Assembly (NCBI GenBank): GCA_036244855.1
Contig: BQKZ01013513.1
Location: 1-11,456, forward strand
Reading direction: 5' to 3'
From: Temnopleurus reevesii
Lineage: Eukaryota > Echinodermata > Echinoidea > Temnopleuroida > Temnopleuridae
DNA: 11,456 nt
Shown here in pieces: positions 1 through 7,837 of the stretch; position 1 is the first letter of the stretch; the number at the start of each line of letters is the position of its first letter. Both the position numbers and the translations under genes were made by a program. The notes beneath the pieces are model-generated. The model ran no database searches. It worked only from the letters and a program-made list of their open reading frames with translations, and had not been told where the DNA came from.

Positions 1-107
1 TCTGATCATGAATATCTTATTAATTATCATCGTCTGTTCATGAATATTTTATCAATTATCATCGTCTGATCATGAATATCTTATTAATTATCATCATCTG
101 ATAATCA
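1..107. repeat. 32-bp minisatellite, about 3.3 copies
   Basis: Three head-to-tail 32-bp units occupy 1-32, 33-64 and 65-96, each beginning TCTGATCATGAATAT or a close variant. A degraded partial unit follows. Units 1 and 3 differ only at the last base; unit 2 differs from unit 1 at three positions. The array runs off the left window edge, so its true length is unknown. No gene or promoter is visible in it. Confidence 0.9.
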
Positions 108-591
108 AAATATATAAGAGGTGTGTGACCGCATAGTTTCATTAGTGTGAGCATATTCTTATTTATTTATTTATTTATTATAGTCTTCTTTAAAAACAGG
201 GTGTCATTGTCATTTGTCATGTTTTAATTGTTCGCGGTAAACTAATGAATATTTTATGCAACATTATAATTACATTTACGTATATGAAACATGTGACAAG
301 AAAATTACCAGCAAAATGCATTGTTATATAAATGTTAATGAGACAGCACAATTATTGAGTATATCAGAAACATCGGAACATCTTTAACAAGTTTTAAACG
401 ATGAGTAAAAAAAATGAATAACAACTTTGATGATTCTAAAGGAGCTAAAACGGTAAACATGTTGATAGGAGCCCTCTAAAGTTTACAGAGGTTATCATTT
501 GAATATATATATTTTCAAATTACGAGTGCTGAACTGAGAACACGGTAATGTCTTAACCCATTCATGACAGGAATTATTTTACAACAAATTC
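108..591. other. AT-rich intergenic or intronic DNA, no gene seen
   Basis: This stretch is AT-rich with stops in all frames. It contains a short TTTA microsatellite at about 158-180. I see no exon, RNA gene or recognisable transposon end. Confidence 0.6.
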
Positions 592-762
592 AATCACCAT
601 TTCTTTCCTAAATTGGCAACATTAAAGTTTTAACTTATTATTATTATTTTTTTTTGGGGGGGGGATGTTTCAATCAAAAATTATATCACCATATGGAATC
701 TTCTTTGTCAAAAAAGCGTATTAAAAGTTAGAAATTGCCAATTTGCGTGGAAAATGGTGATT
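592..762. mobile_element. Small foldback (MITE-like) element
   Basis: The left arm (about 592-635) and the reverse complement of the right arm (about 721-762) share AATCACCATTT, then AAATTGGCAA, then a TTTAA-type block in the same order and spacing. This makes a 171-bp imperfect hairpin with no coding capacity. A T9G9 run at 647-664 sits inside it. The word AAATTGGCAAC also occurs in the arm of the larger foldback at 1846-3027, so the two may be distantly related. No clear target duplication was found, so the ends are approximate. Confidence 0.5.
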
Positions 763-767
763 TTCAT

Positions 768-1009
768 ATGATTTCTGCGTTGCCAATTTCAGGATTTATG
801 GAAATTTCAGTGATTATTTTTCATTTTAGAAATTCTTTGCATCCAGCGATAAATGGTGAAAGAATAGAAATGGTCAGATCTAGTGAAGATTTTTTTCTTC
901 TCTTTCTGTTCATAAATCAGTTATGATTTAAGAGCACTACATCAAAAGTTATTGGACCCAAACACAAAACATGCTCTATCGTCCTGAAAGGGGGCTGTTA
1001 GGAACGCTT
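768..1009. other. AT-rich stretch without recognisable features
   Basis: A short open frame runs from the preceding hairpin to 926, but it is low in complexity and has no motif. I see nothing else supportable here. Confidence 0.5.
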
Positions 1010-1440
1010 AGCTTGATTGTCATTTCTCACGCACGTTATCAGCTAAATTACTCCAAATCACGCGAAATCGACGAATAGCCAATTACTTCAGCTGTGACAA
1101 TACTGTAAACTGAGCCGATCACATGATCTTTAAGGCGTATGGTAGGTCGGATGAAGTGAATGGAATTCAAGATGCAATGAATCGATTCTCCCTCAGCTGC
1201 GAGAATGCGTTCACCGTCATCGATTATAGAATTAGAATCTTCGGGGCAGGCGCGCAACCTTAACATTATCTGGATTGCTCTTAAAACCAACATGTGCCTT
1301 AATTGGTCGAGTTCCCTTTTTTCATGAATTAATCTGCTCGTTCTCCCTATTGCACATTATCGTCCCATAATGCATTACGCATTATTGAGCCTACATTTTG
1401 GCACGCTAACTTCTTGACCATTTCGGCACGAGAGCGGTCG
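1010..1440. promoter_or_regulatory. Possible cis-regulatory island (hypothesis)
   Basis: This block is less AT-rich than its flanks and shows no repeat architecture. It contains several words resembling transcription-factor sites: TTATCAG (GATA type), CAGCTG (E-box), CCAATTA and AATTAAT (homeodomain cores), and a perfect inverted repeat ATAATGC-N5-GCATTAT at 1367-1385. The last carries overlapping ATTA and ATGCAT cores. An 81-codon minus-strand frame (1048-1293) has no recognisable domain and I do not call it a gene. Clusters like this occur by chance, so only conservation could raise the call above a hypothesis. Confidence 0.25.
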
Positions 1441-1841
1441 TATAGATTTAAAATAGCTAATTAGTTTCCACTTCATATTTTTTGTTTCCTTTTCTCACTG
1501 TTCTGCTAGCTCTACTCTATCGTATTATTTCATTCAAATAACAGATGGGAAGATTTTTTTTACTTATTTTTTCCAATTTGTTAAAATACTTAAACCTTCA
1601 TATCTACATCATAGACTTTGTTTTGTTAATCCTATAATCAAGGCACTGGCAAGGTGATATGTCGCAAGTGCGCATTCCAAAACGAAGGCAATGCTTTTTA
1701 CTGCATAATGCATTCTTAAAAGATAATCACGCAAATGCGAAAGGGAAAATTGCTTATTCTTTGTATGCATGAGAATAATACAAATATTTTCAAAAATTAT
1801 AATGTCCATTCTCTTACATTTGCACAGACTCTTCGTCATAT
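1441..1841. other. Intergenic or intronic DNA, nothing recognised
   Basis: The stretch is AT-rich with homopolymer T runs near 1553-1570. Short minus-strand open frames here lack motifs and look random. Confidence 0.5.
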
Positions 1842-3031
1842 TTAAAGGAGGACTCCACACCAAACATTCTTACTTTGAATGAAAGCGGAAAAATTAGACA
1901 AACATATCAAAAAAGGTTTGAGTAAAAACGGACAACAAATAAGAAAGTTATGAATATTTGAAAAATATCTTAAGATTTTCAAAACAGTTATATTTTTGGC
2001 AAATTGGCAACTTTGGGTCACGTGACATGGTGTGTTGATGACGTTGACATGATAGATTCGCCACTTCTCTAGAACATGTAGAACATAAAGTGTATGATAT
2101 CTTTTTGCTTTTGTGCTCTGTTTTAAAGCCATTGGACGCAAAAAAATAATTCCTTTTCTTGCGAAATCGTTTAGTCGAATATATATCTTTGATTATAACT
2201 TTTGAAATATTGTTAAAAAAAGAAGAGTTAACAAAATCATAAGATAAATATGATTTTAATAAACAGTATGTTTAATAAGAAGTATTGATTTTGTGTTATA
2301 ATTGCGCATTCACGATTGCAAACTTACGTTTACAACATTAAATTCTGGTAAAGGATTTTTTTTCAGCTTTGATTTACAATGACATAAACAATAAATATAG
2401 GATTTGAAAAACAATAGCAAACATAATAAATTGTACAAATACAATATGATCTAGAATAAAATATTCATTGAAATATTATTTTTTTTCATTTTTATACAAT
2501 AATTAGATTGATAGCATAATTTAAATCGTTAGAACTAGATACGTCAGTGAAGTACTGTTGAAAACATTTACATTCTCTTAATTAGAGCAAGTAATTACCT
2601 CAATAAATCTTATTATTATTAATTGTTTATGAAAATCATATTTAATCAATAACTTATCATTTCATCTTTTATTCACAACTAATTTTGAAGTTACATTCCT
2701 TAATCATAATTGTTGAATATATATAATATATTATAATCAACAAATAATGATTTGCTGTGAAGATAAAGAAGTAAGGGATTAGAAAGCAATAATATACAAT
2801 AAACCAATTGTAGAGAAGTGACGAACCTACGTCATCACCATTTAATGTCACGTGATCCAAAGTTGCCGATTTGCTAAAAATATAACTATTTGAATTATTT
2901 TTAGATACATTTAAAAAATTCGTTAATTCTTTATTCATTGTCCGATTTCGCTAAAACTTTTTTGATCTGTTCGTCTAGTTTTTGCGCTTTTAATCAGAGC
3001 AAGTTATTTTTGGCGTGGAGTAACCGTTTAA
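1842..3031. mobile_element. 1.18-kb foldback DNA transposon with TTAA target site
   Basis: The left arm (1846-2070) and the reverse complement of the right arm (2812-3027) align along about 220 bp. Shared blocks include CTCCAC-CCAAA near the outer ends, GATCAAAAAA-like and AATAA-AA-TTA blocks, then AGTTATATTTTT, GGCAACTTTGG, TCACGTGACAT and finally CACTTCTCT at the inner ends. Both outer ends abut TTAA (1842-1845 and 3028-3031), the duplication expected of piggyBac- or Kolobok-like insertion. The interior (2071-2811) is very AT-rich and encodes no transposase that I can see, so the element is non-autonomous. The arms have diverged considerably, which suggests an old insertion. Open frames inside the arms (1842-2141 and 2669-2938, minus) are by-products of the repeat. 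The superfamily is inferred only from TTAA. Confidence 0.75.
2071..2811. other. AT-rich interior of the foldback element
   Basis: This is a 741-bp spacer between the inverted arms. It is dominated by A/T runs and has stops in every frame. No transposase motif, tRNA-like promoter or nested element was recognised. Confidence 0.5.
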
Positions 3032-3229
3032 CAGGTCTATTCACGCGTAATGTACATCTTGATCACCTGATACTTTACCATCATGGGACATTATGCACGC
3101 CCTATCAATGATAGACCCTCTCCACTACGTCATGTACGTAGAACTGAGGAATTTATGGCGCCAAATTTCTCTAAGCCACGATATTGGGTTGGGACGGGTA
3201 TATCAAAATAATCTTATCTTATGACGAAC
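3032..3229. other. Flank of the foldback with a short perfect palindrome
   Basis: The block contains the perfect inverted repeat CTACGT-CATGT-ACGTAG at 3125-3141 and a GGCGCCAAAT word near 3158 that resembles an E2F-type site. Neither is strong evidence of function alone. No exon is visible. Confidence 0.3.
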
Positions 3230-3248
3230 GGGGGGGGGGGGGGGGGGG
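3230..3248 (+). repeat. Homopolymer run of 19 G
   Basis: Nineteen consecutive G residues lie in otherwise AT-rich DNA. Such a run can form G-quadruplexes and is prone to slippage and sequencing error, so its length may be wrong or polymorphic. Confidence 0.95.
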
Positions 3249-3530
3249 TCAAACGCGGTAGCTCGATTTAAGAATGCAAACATAATTCAATAGTCATTTA
3301 TTGCATGCAAGAAGCTTCTCTTCGGCACGAAAGACGATATTTTCTTGAGGAGCGGTGACCTTTTTTTCTGCTCATAATATTAGTACCTAGATGTGAGTCT
3401 CTCTGGCGGTAAGTCGGTCATGGCCCAAAGTAGGTCACAATAGACGTGTCTTCGTGGCAGCAAAATATATAGTTCCTTTTGCCCACTATACATCATTGAG
3501 TTTTAATACTTGATTATATTTATACTTTTT
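3249..3530. other. Non-repetitive intergenic DNA
   Basis: The composition is fairly balanced up to about 3470, then AT-rich. I see no exon, RNA gene or transposon end. The TTCGGCACGA word at 3321 recurs at 1422 but is too short to interpret. Confidence 0.4.
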
Positions 3531-3849
3531 ATAATAATAATAATAATAATTATAATAATAATGATAATAATACATGCAATTTATATAGCGCACGTATATC
3601 CACCCTGCTGAGTGTTCAAAGTGCTTTGCAATATGATTACCCTGGCTTTAGCCCGGCAGCCACCAGCGCACTTGGCATTTTAAGGAAAGAATATTCCTAT
3701 CAGGTACCCATTCACCGCACCTGGGTTGAGTGCAGCACAATGGGGATGAATTTCCCGCTGAAGGAAATTAACGCCATGGGTGGGACACGAACCAAGGACC
3801 CTCTGGTTGAAAGGCGAGAGTCATGAGCATTACACCACGGCGCCTCCAC
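3531..3849 (-). mobile_element. tRNA-derived SINE, copy A
   Basis: Read on the minus strand, the element starts at about 3849 with GGAGGCGCCGTGG. It has a weak pol III A box (about 3838-3826), then a B box GGTTCGTGTCC (3793-3783), about 55 bp apart as in tRNA. A shared body follows, with words such as CAACCCAGGTG and GTGAATGGGTACC. It ends in AAAGCACTTTGAACAC, GCGCTATATAAAT and a TAA-type simple tail (3572-3531). The body matches SINE copy C (6161 onward) closely enough that the complementary open frames of both encode similar peptides, for example a shared TWVE segment. That is repeat homology, not a gene. It lacks the acceptor fold of a working tRNA. Full length or nearly so; no target duplication was found. 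Confidence 0.85.
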
Positions 3850-4363
3850 ATGGATGGAAAGGGTCATCACAAATCACGATACCTTCAATAGATTTGAAAA
3901 ATTAATATACAAACGCAGAAAACAAAAATCGTCTATGCTCTACGAAGTGGCAGAAGCGGGATACATGTATGGTGTTCACCCTCTTGGGTTCAATGTCTAT
4001 TCTGCTCTCTAAATTTTTACAAAAGATGGCAACATAGAACAAGAAATTACTGAATTTTTAGAAACCAAAGTGACCACATTAATGTTAAAAAAAGGAAATT
4101 AACAACCCTCCGCATAATTTTGACTCTCGCTCGACTTTGATTTCTCACAATCCCTCTTGGTCCCACTAAATGTTCCTCTTGTATTCCTTCCTGTATTCGT
4201 TTGCATACCCTAAGCACTTCAATAGTTCCAACTGACCTCCTGGGGCATTTACAAAGTGAAGATGTAAGCAAACTCAGACGGTTTGAGTTTCCTTCATACA
4301 ACTCAAGTGTGCCGTATATTATGAAAGTTTAATATTGGGACATGTTTCCCCCAAGTCCGATTG
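3850..4363. other. Interval between SINE A and a MITE candidate
   Basis: No repeat structure was recognised. The minus strand has an 84-codon frame (4301-4047) of fairly ordinary amino-acid mix. It has no domain that I know and no convincing splice signals, so I treat it as at best a weak exon candidate. Confidence 0.35.
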
Positions 4364-4555
4364 TTCACTCTTAGAAAAAAAGTGCAAATCGGAACAATTG
4401 TTTCTGCATTTGGAACTGTCTCAAAATCCTGAAAATGTTCTTTCTATACCCGAGAACGGTAAATTGTTCTTTGGAGGGTCGGAAAAGATTGCTGTAAGCA
4501 CCTACAAAGGTTCTAAGTACGGCGGCAGTTTAAGAAACACTTTTTATTAGTGTAT
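4364..4555. mobile_element. GAACC/GGTTC-rich MITE candidate, copy 1
   Basis: The left end TTCACTCTTAGAAAAAAAG pairs imperfectly with the reverse complement of the right end, TACACTAATAAAAAGTGTT. The interior repeats GGAAC/GTTCT/GGTTC words roughly every 20 bp, a layout I know from non-autonomous hAT-like elements with TACACT ends. No 8-bp target duplication is obvious. A 71-codon plus-strand frame (4335-4550) lies across it and is not a gene. A similar element occurs at 11093-11315. Confidence 0.45.
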
Positions 4556-4674
4556 GGCGATGCTTAATTGTGTTGTCCTTATGACGAAAAGGAGACATGG
4601 ACATGGTGATGTTAGATCTATAAGAAGTAGGCACTTTAGAGTGAACATGAAATGCCGACATGACAAATTCATCC

Positions 4675-4790
4675 TTAAAGGGGAACTTCACCCAGACATT
4701 GATGCTCTGGGTGGAGAAAATACAATAATCAAACTGTGCACATTTGAGCAAAATCTGACAATCCATTCAAAAGTTATTAATTTTCAAGGG
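4675..4790 (+). mobile_element. Truncated TTAA-type element end
   Basis: The segment begins TTAAAGGGGAACTTCACCC. This resembles the outer end of the 1846-3027 foldback (TTAAAGGAGGACTCCAC) and terminal sequences I associate with abundant deuterostome repeats. No matching inverted end is visible downstream, so it would be a truncated copy with an uncertain right boundary. It lies inside the longest open frame of the window (4554-5087, 177 codons), which weakens any case for that frame being a gene. No domain is recognisable in the translation. Confidence 0.35.
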
Positions 4791-5142
4791 TTTATTTCAA
4801 CCACTGACGGGGTCCTTAAATTGGCCACATACACAAACAAACTGCAAAAGAAAACAAACAGAAAAGTACACAATGAAATAACAAGATTAATCCCAAAATG
4901 TATGCAGAATCATATTTTCCATATAATGTTTGAAGTAAAACTTTGTCTACTTTTCTACAAAAAAAAGAAAATGCGAAATCTTAGGCGATTATCCACCGAG
5001 GTCTGTATGGGGGCCAAAACTGGTGAGGGTGGCGGGGCGCAGAATTTGCTGAAGATGTCGTATAATGCTCACAATCACGCAGAATAAATTCATCCTATGC
5101 GATTGATAAAGACCACGTTCATAAAGATGAAGATTGGCTATT
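4791..5142. other. No supportable feature; end of a long chance open frame
   Basis: The plus-strand open frame from 4554 continues to 5087. Its translation is rich in K, N and H, has no motif, and starts inside repeat-like sequence. I see no splice, promoter or RNA features. Confidence 0.4.
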
Positions 5143-5188
5143 CATAGACCACATATTGTGGACTATGTGTAGACTCATCACTATGAGT
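5143..5188. repeat. Two adjacent short palindromes
   Basis: Arms CATAGACCACA (5143-5153) and TGTGGACTATG (5157-5167) pair across a 3-bp loop with one mismatch. Five bases later, ACTCAT-CACT-ATGAGT (5173-5188) is a perfect inverted repeat. The first contains ACCACA/TGTGG, a Runx-like core, on both arms. Function is unknown. Confidence 0.6.
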
Positions 5189-5246
5189 ATGAGGGACAAA
5201 AACATGGAACAAAGTAAACGACCTCCATTCAAACCGTAACAGTAGT

Positions 5247-5549
5247 TAATAATGATAATAATATGCGTTTTTATATACATGTAGCTCTTTACCGGGTCCT
5301 ATTGAAACTGACCAAAGCGCTTTACACTATTATTACCCGGTCATTAGATTCATATTAGCAAGTTGCCTGTTAGCCGCGCACTGCTAAACCAACCACAGTA
5401 CGGTTGCTTCCTACCGGTACCCAAATAGCACCTGGGTGAGAGTGGCTAGTGTGGATAAATTTCTTGCGAAAGGAAATTAATGCCGACGGGAATCGAACCC
5501 GGGACCCCGTGATTGAAGTCCGCGGACTTAACCACTAGACCATGACACA
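5247..5549 (-). mobile_element. tRNA-derived SINE, copy B
   Basis: Read on the minus strand, the head has an A box TGGTCTAGTGGT (5542-5531) and a canonical B box GGTTCGATTCC (5499-5489), as in tRNA. The body continues with TTAATTTCCTTTCGC and a CACCTGGGTG block (written here as it reads on the plus strand), then ACCGGGTAATAATAG, AAAGCGCTTTGG, a degraded TATATAAA tail and an ATTATTATCATTA stretch. Its head differs from copies A and C, but the body and tail order are the same, so it is another subfamily. It would not fold as a complete tRNA because the 5' acceptor partner and discriminator region are missing. No target duplication was identified. Confidence 0.85.
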
Positions 5550-5581
5550 TATGTGGACACAAAATAAATTTCCATCCTTAT

Positions 5582-5667
5582 AATTGTGCAAGAAATGTTG
5601 AACAAGAGTCGCATCTGTGACTTTCAATCTTTTGTGATCATGAAACTCTTGTGAATGATTGCACAAT
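5582..5667. mobile_element. 86-bp hairpin, MITE-like
   Basis: The left arm (5582-5609: AATTGTGCAA, then ACAAGAGT) pairs with the right arm (5645-5667: ACTCTTGT, then TTGCACAAT). Weak pairing continues inward. The size and structure fit a small foldback element or the remnant of one. No target duplication is clear. Confidence 0.5.
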
Positions 5668-5747
5668 ATCAAATGTACGTTGTTTTTCTTGCTTTTTAAA
5701 GCAGATCTTTATTCTCCACTCTCCATTCTGTTATTTCTTTTTCTGCT

Positions 5748-5830
5748 GTGTAAGCGCATAGGGACATGCTATGGCTATGTGTTATGCGCTATAAAAGAAC
5801 TGAATATTATAATTATTATTATATTATTGT
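5748..5830 (+). mobile_element. Retroposon 3' tail fragment
   Basis: The fragment contains GTAAGCGCATAGGGAC, then TTATGCGCTATAAAAG, and ends in a run of ATTATT units. This is the same order of tail words (AAGCGC, GCGCTATA, ATTATT) as the SINEs at 3531-3849 and 5247-5549. No head with pol III boxes precedes it, so it is a 5'-truncated SINE or the 3' end of the partner LINE. Confidence 0.6.
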
Positions 5831-6160
5831 TGAATGAAGTTGTTTACTTTTTGCCAGTCCTTTGTCACTTCTGTTCACAGTGCATTGTAGGTAAATACAC
5901 ATTTTGTAGACCTTGGTCTAATATCCCTTAGCATATCTAAACATATTCTAAATTCACGACGATCGTATTTGAATGGCGGTTTGTCCATAGAAGATATGTG
6001 CCTTTTGAGAGCATCTCGACTCAAGAGAATGTCGTGACCAGATTTCCCAACAAATTTCAGGATAGTATTTTGAACTATTCGAGCGAAGGCCATTAATACC
6101 TATTCTCTTATTCACAAAGTTTCGAAAATCGGTACGAAAAATATCCGTCTATTTTTATGT
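5831..6160. other. Interval with a weak minus-strand open frame
   Basis: A 72-codon minus-strand frame (6093-5875) has an ordinary, soluble-looking composition with charged runs, for example KYDRREFR. I do not recognise it and see no clear splice sites or start context. It could be a fragment of a dispersed repeat or a chance frame. Confidence 0.3.
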
Positions 6161-6363
6161 GGAGGCGGCGTGTTGTAGTGGTTCCGAAGCTCGCCTTTCA
6201 ACCCGAGGGTCGTAGGTTCGAATCCCACCTATGACGTTAATGTACTTCAGCAAGAAATTGATCCACATTATACTGTACTCAACCCAGGTGAGGTGAATGG
6301 GTACCGGTAGTAAGGAATTCCTTGAATGCAGTGAGCGGCAAATTGTAGCTATGATATGACCGG

Positions 6364-6574
6364 GTAATAATGTAGTTTGAAAGCACAAACCCGAGACTTT
6401 CGGTATGTGAGTGTGCAGAGCATGATACAGGGCATGCGCTGTGTGACTACATCACACACATATATTGCTCTAGCACGAGACACACAATGAGACACACAGT
6501 GTATACCCTGTATCACTCTCTGTGTTTGTGCACAACGAAACCCAAGGGTCTGTTCTTGCAGACTAGTAATAATG
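6364..6574. mobile_element. 193-bp MITE with 9-bp target duplication
   Basis: The element spans 6373-6565. Its ends TAGTTTGAAAGCACAAACCC and, reverse-complemented, TAGTCTGCAAGAACAGACCC match at 16 of 20 positions. Inverted similarity continues inward through GATACAGGG-type blocks near 6424 and 6507. It is flanked by identical GTAATAATG (6364-6372 and 6566-6574). A 9-bp duplication fits Mutator-like elements; an 8-bp reading would fit hAT. There is no coding capacity. Confidence 0.75.
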
Positions 6575-6613
6575 CACAGGGCGCTTAGAAACACTTCGTA
6601 TTAAAACCCCGGC

Positions 6614-6714
6614 TTAATTGCAGAATACCCCACCACACAGTTAAGCCTTATGAGAGTAGACTACAAATGTATATGCCTCGTTCTCAGACTGGTGGGGTAT
6701 TATGCAATTGTTAA
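6614..6714. mobile_element. 93-bp TTAA hairpin MITE
   Basis: The left end TTGCAGAATACCCCACCA (6618-6635) and the reverse complement of 6690-6707 match at 17 of 18 positions. The right end carries three extra bases. TTAA flanks both sides (6614-6617 and 6711-6714), as for piggyBac- or Kolobok-type insertion. The element sits immediately before the SINE tail word GCGCTATA. Confidence 0.7.
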
Positions 6715-6727
6715 GCGCTATAGATAA

Positions 6728-7504
6728 CCATGGAAATTTCTATGTTGGGTCTTATGTTGTGTATTTGGTATGATGTACAACGAAAGTAAAAAACGGTTAT
6801 AGCTGATTCTAGCTGATGTAAATAACACCCCGATCAAACCAATATAACTGAAGAGCATTCAGATGAGAGTGTCTTGAAACACCTGTTTCTTAAAGGGACA
6901 TTCACACTTTTGCGTAAATATAATTTATTCATTTATTAATTTATTGATCAATATTTTAGCAGGATGCCCTCACAACAAGATGTTGGTATCACGAGGGGTC
7001 CTGTATTATTATTTACACAATTCATACACGCGTCAAGTGCATGGCAAAACATTCAACGTTGGTCAAGCGTCTCCACTGTGTACTTTTGCTCATGCGAGGT
7101 AGATATAATTTTAATGAACATACGTTGGCCATTATCACAAATGTGACTGAGCATTTCAAGGATGAGGTAAAAGAGGGTCAGTGATTGAGGTAAGTGTTTC
7201 TAGATTTGTTTGCACACGTGTTCTCTTATTTGCTCAGGACTTTTTGCTGACCCCTTCCTAATATGATCATCCTGTGACTTTAAGCGTTCAAGTAAAACAA
7301 TTACAGGCGCATCGAATCGCAAATTGCGACAAATTGCGATGAACATTCGAGTTCTAATGACGTCTTGGACACTTGTCCTATTTTCCAAACATACGCAAAC
7401 AGACGTATTTCCCTTATATGGTTACGGTCATCTTTGTGACTTATGAAAAACTATAATAATCATGTGATGTTCTTCGAAACAATTTCTTCCGTTCCCTATA
7501 TTTC
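6728..7504. other. No confident feature; possible TTAA-type element
   Basis: TTAAAGGGACATTCACAC at 6890-6907 resembles the outer ends of the TTAA elements at 1842 and 4675, but I could not find an opposing end. Short frames at 6964-7146 (plus) and 7388-7200 (minus) have no motif. The rest is featureless. Confidence 0.3.
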
Positions 7505-7680
7505 TTAGGGGGTGTTGTTCAAAGGTTGCGCAATATTATTGATCACAAGTTGCAATTGCTCGAAACGCGCCAATCAAAATCATAGTTTTATGCACGTTTT
7601 GTTAAATGCGCATACCGTGCACGAATGAAAATGCGCGTTACAATTGGCAAAGTTGCAGTTCATTTGCAGTTCATTTTAGA
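7505..7680. repeat. Possible degraded foldback rich in TTGCAATTG words
   Basis: TTGCGCAAT, AGTTGCAATTG and, in inverse orientation, CAATTGGCAAAGTTGCAG recur across the segment. Two tandem copies of TTGCAGTTCAT lie at 7653-7674. Pairing of the ends is weak, so this is a tentative call. Confidence 0.3.
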
Positions 7681-7837
7681 AATGCCTATATATTTATTAT
7701 CCAGCTTAAACGAAGCAATGTTCATCTTGTTTTCATGCATTTTTGTTTTAATTGAAAACGTACAATAGCGTAATAGCCAACAAGTTTGACATTTTTAATG
7801 CAGCAAGATGGGGACATCTCTAGCAGGATGCTCTCGA

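Larger units (their letters stand above)
6161..6727 (+). mobile_element. tRNA-derived SINE, copy C, interrupted by two MITEs
   Basis: The head GGAGGCGGCGTG is followed by A-box-like TGTTGTAGTGG (6171-6181) and B box GGTTCGAATCC (6215-6225). The body runs to GACCGGGTAATAATG at 6372 and matches copy A (CAACCCAGGTG, GTGAATGGGTACC, GAATTCCTTGAATGC). It then breaks at a 193-bp hairpin element, resumes at 6575 with CACAGGGCGCTTAGAAACAC, and breaks again at a TTAA hairpin. It resumes at 6715 with the expected GCGCTATAG tail word. With the two insertions removed, the pieces follow the same order as copy A. The simple tail is degraded. A short minus-strand frame here (6388-6155) is only SINE sequence. 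Confidence 0.75.

Noticed and set aside
1..107. CRISPR array
   Set aside because: The 32-bp units are directly abutting tandem repeats with no variable spacers.
1421..1431. TTCGGCACGAG, which matches part of a common cDNA-library adaptor
   Set aside because: Only 11 bp match, the preceding adaptor bases differ, and a similar word occurs at 3321 in plain genomic context, so it is probably chance.
3626..3826. 66-codon plus-strand frame similar to a 77-codon minus-strand frame at 6388-6155
   Set aside because: The similarity arises because both are antisense readings of SINE copies, not a protein family.
4554..5087. Longest open frame (177 codons) as a gene
   Set aside because: There is no domain, the composition is K/N/H-rich, it crosses a TTAA-type repeat end and it has no visible gene architecture.
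5489..5542. tRNA gene on the minus strand (clear A and B boxes)
   Set aside because: The boxes are good, but the acceptor stem does not close and the sequence continues directly into the SINE body and tail.
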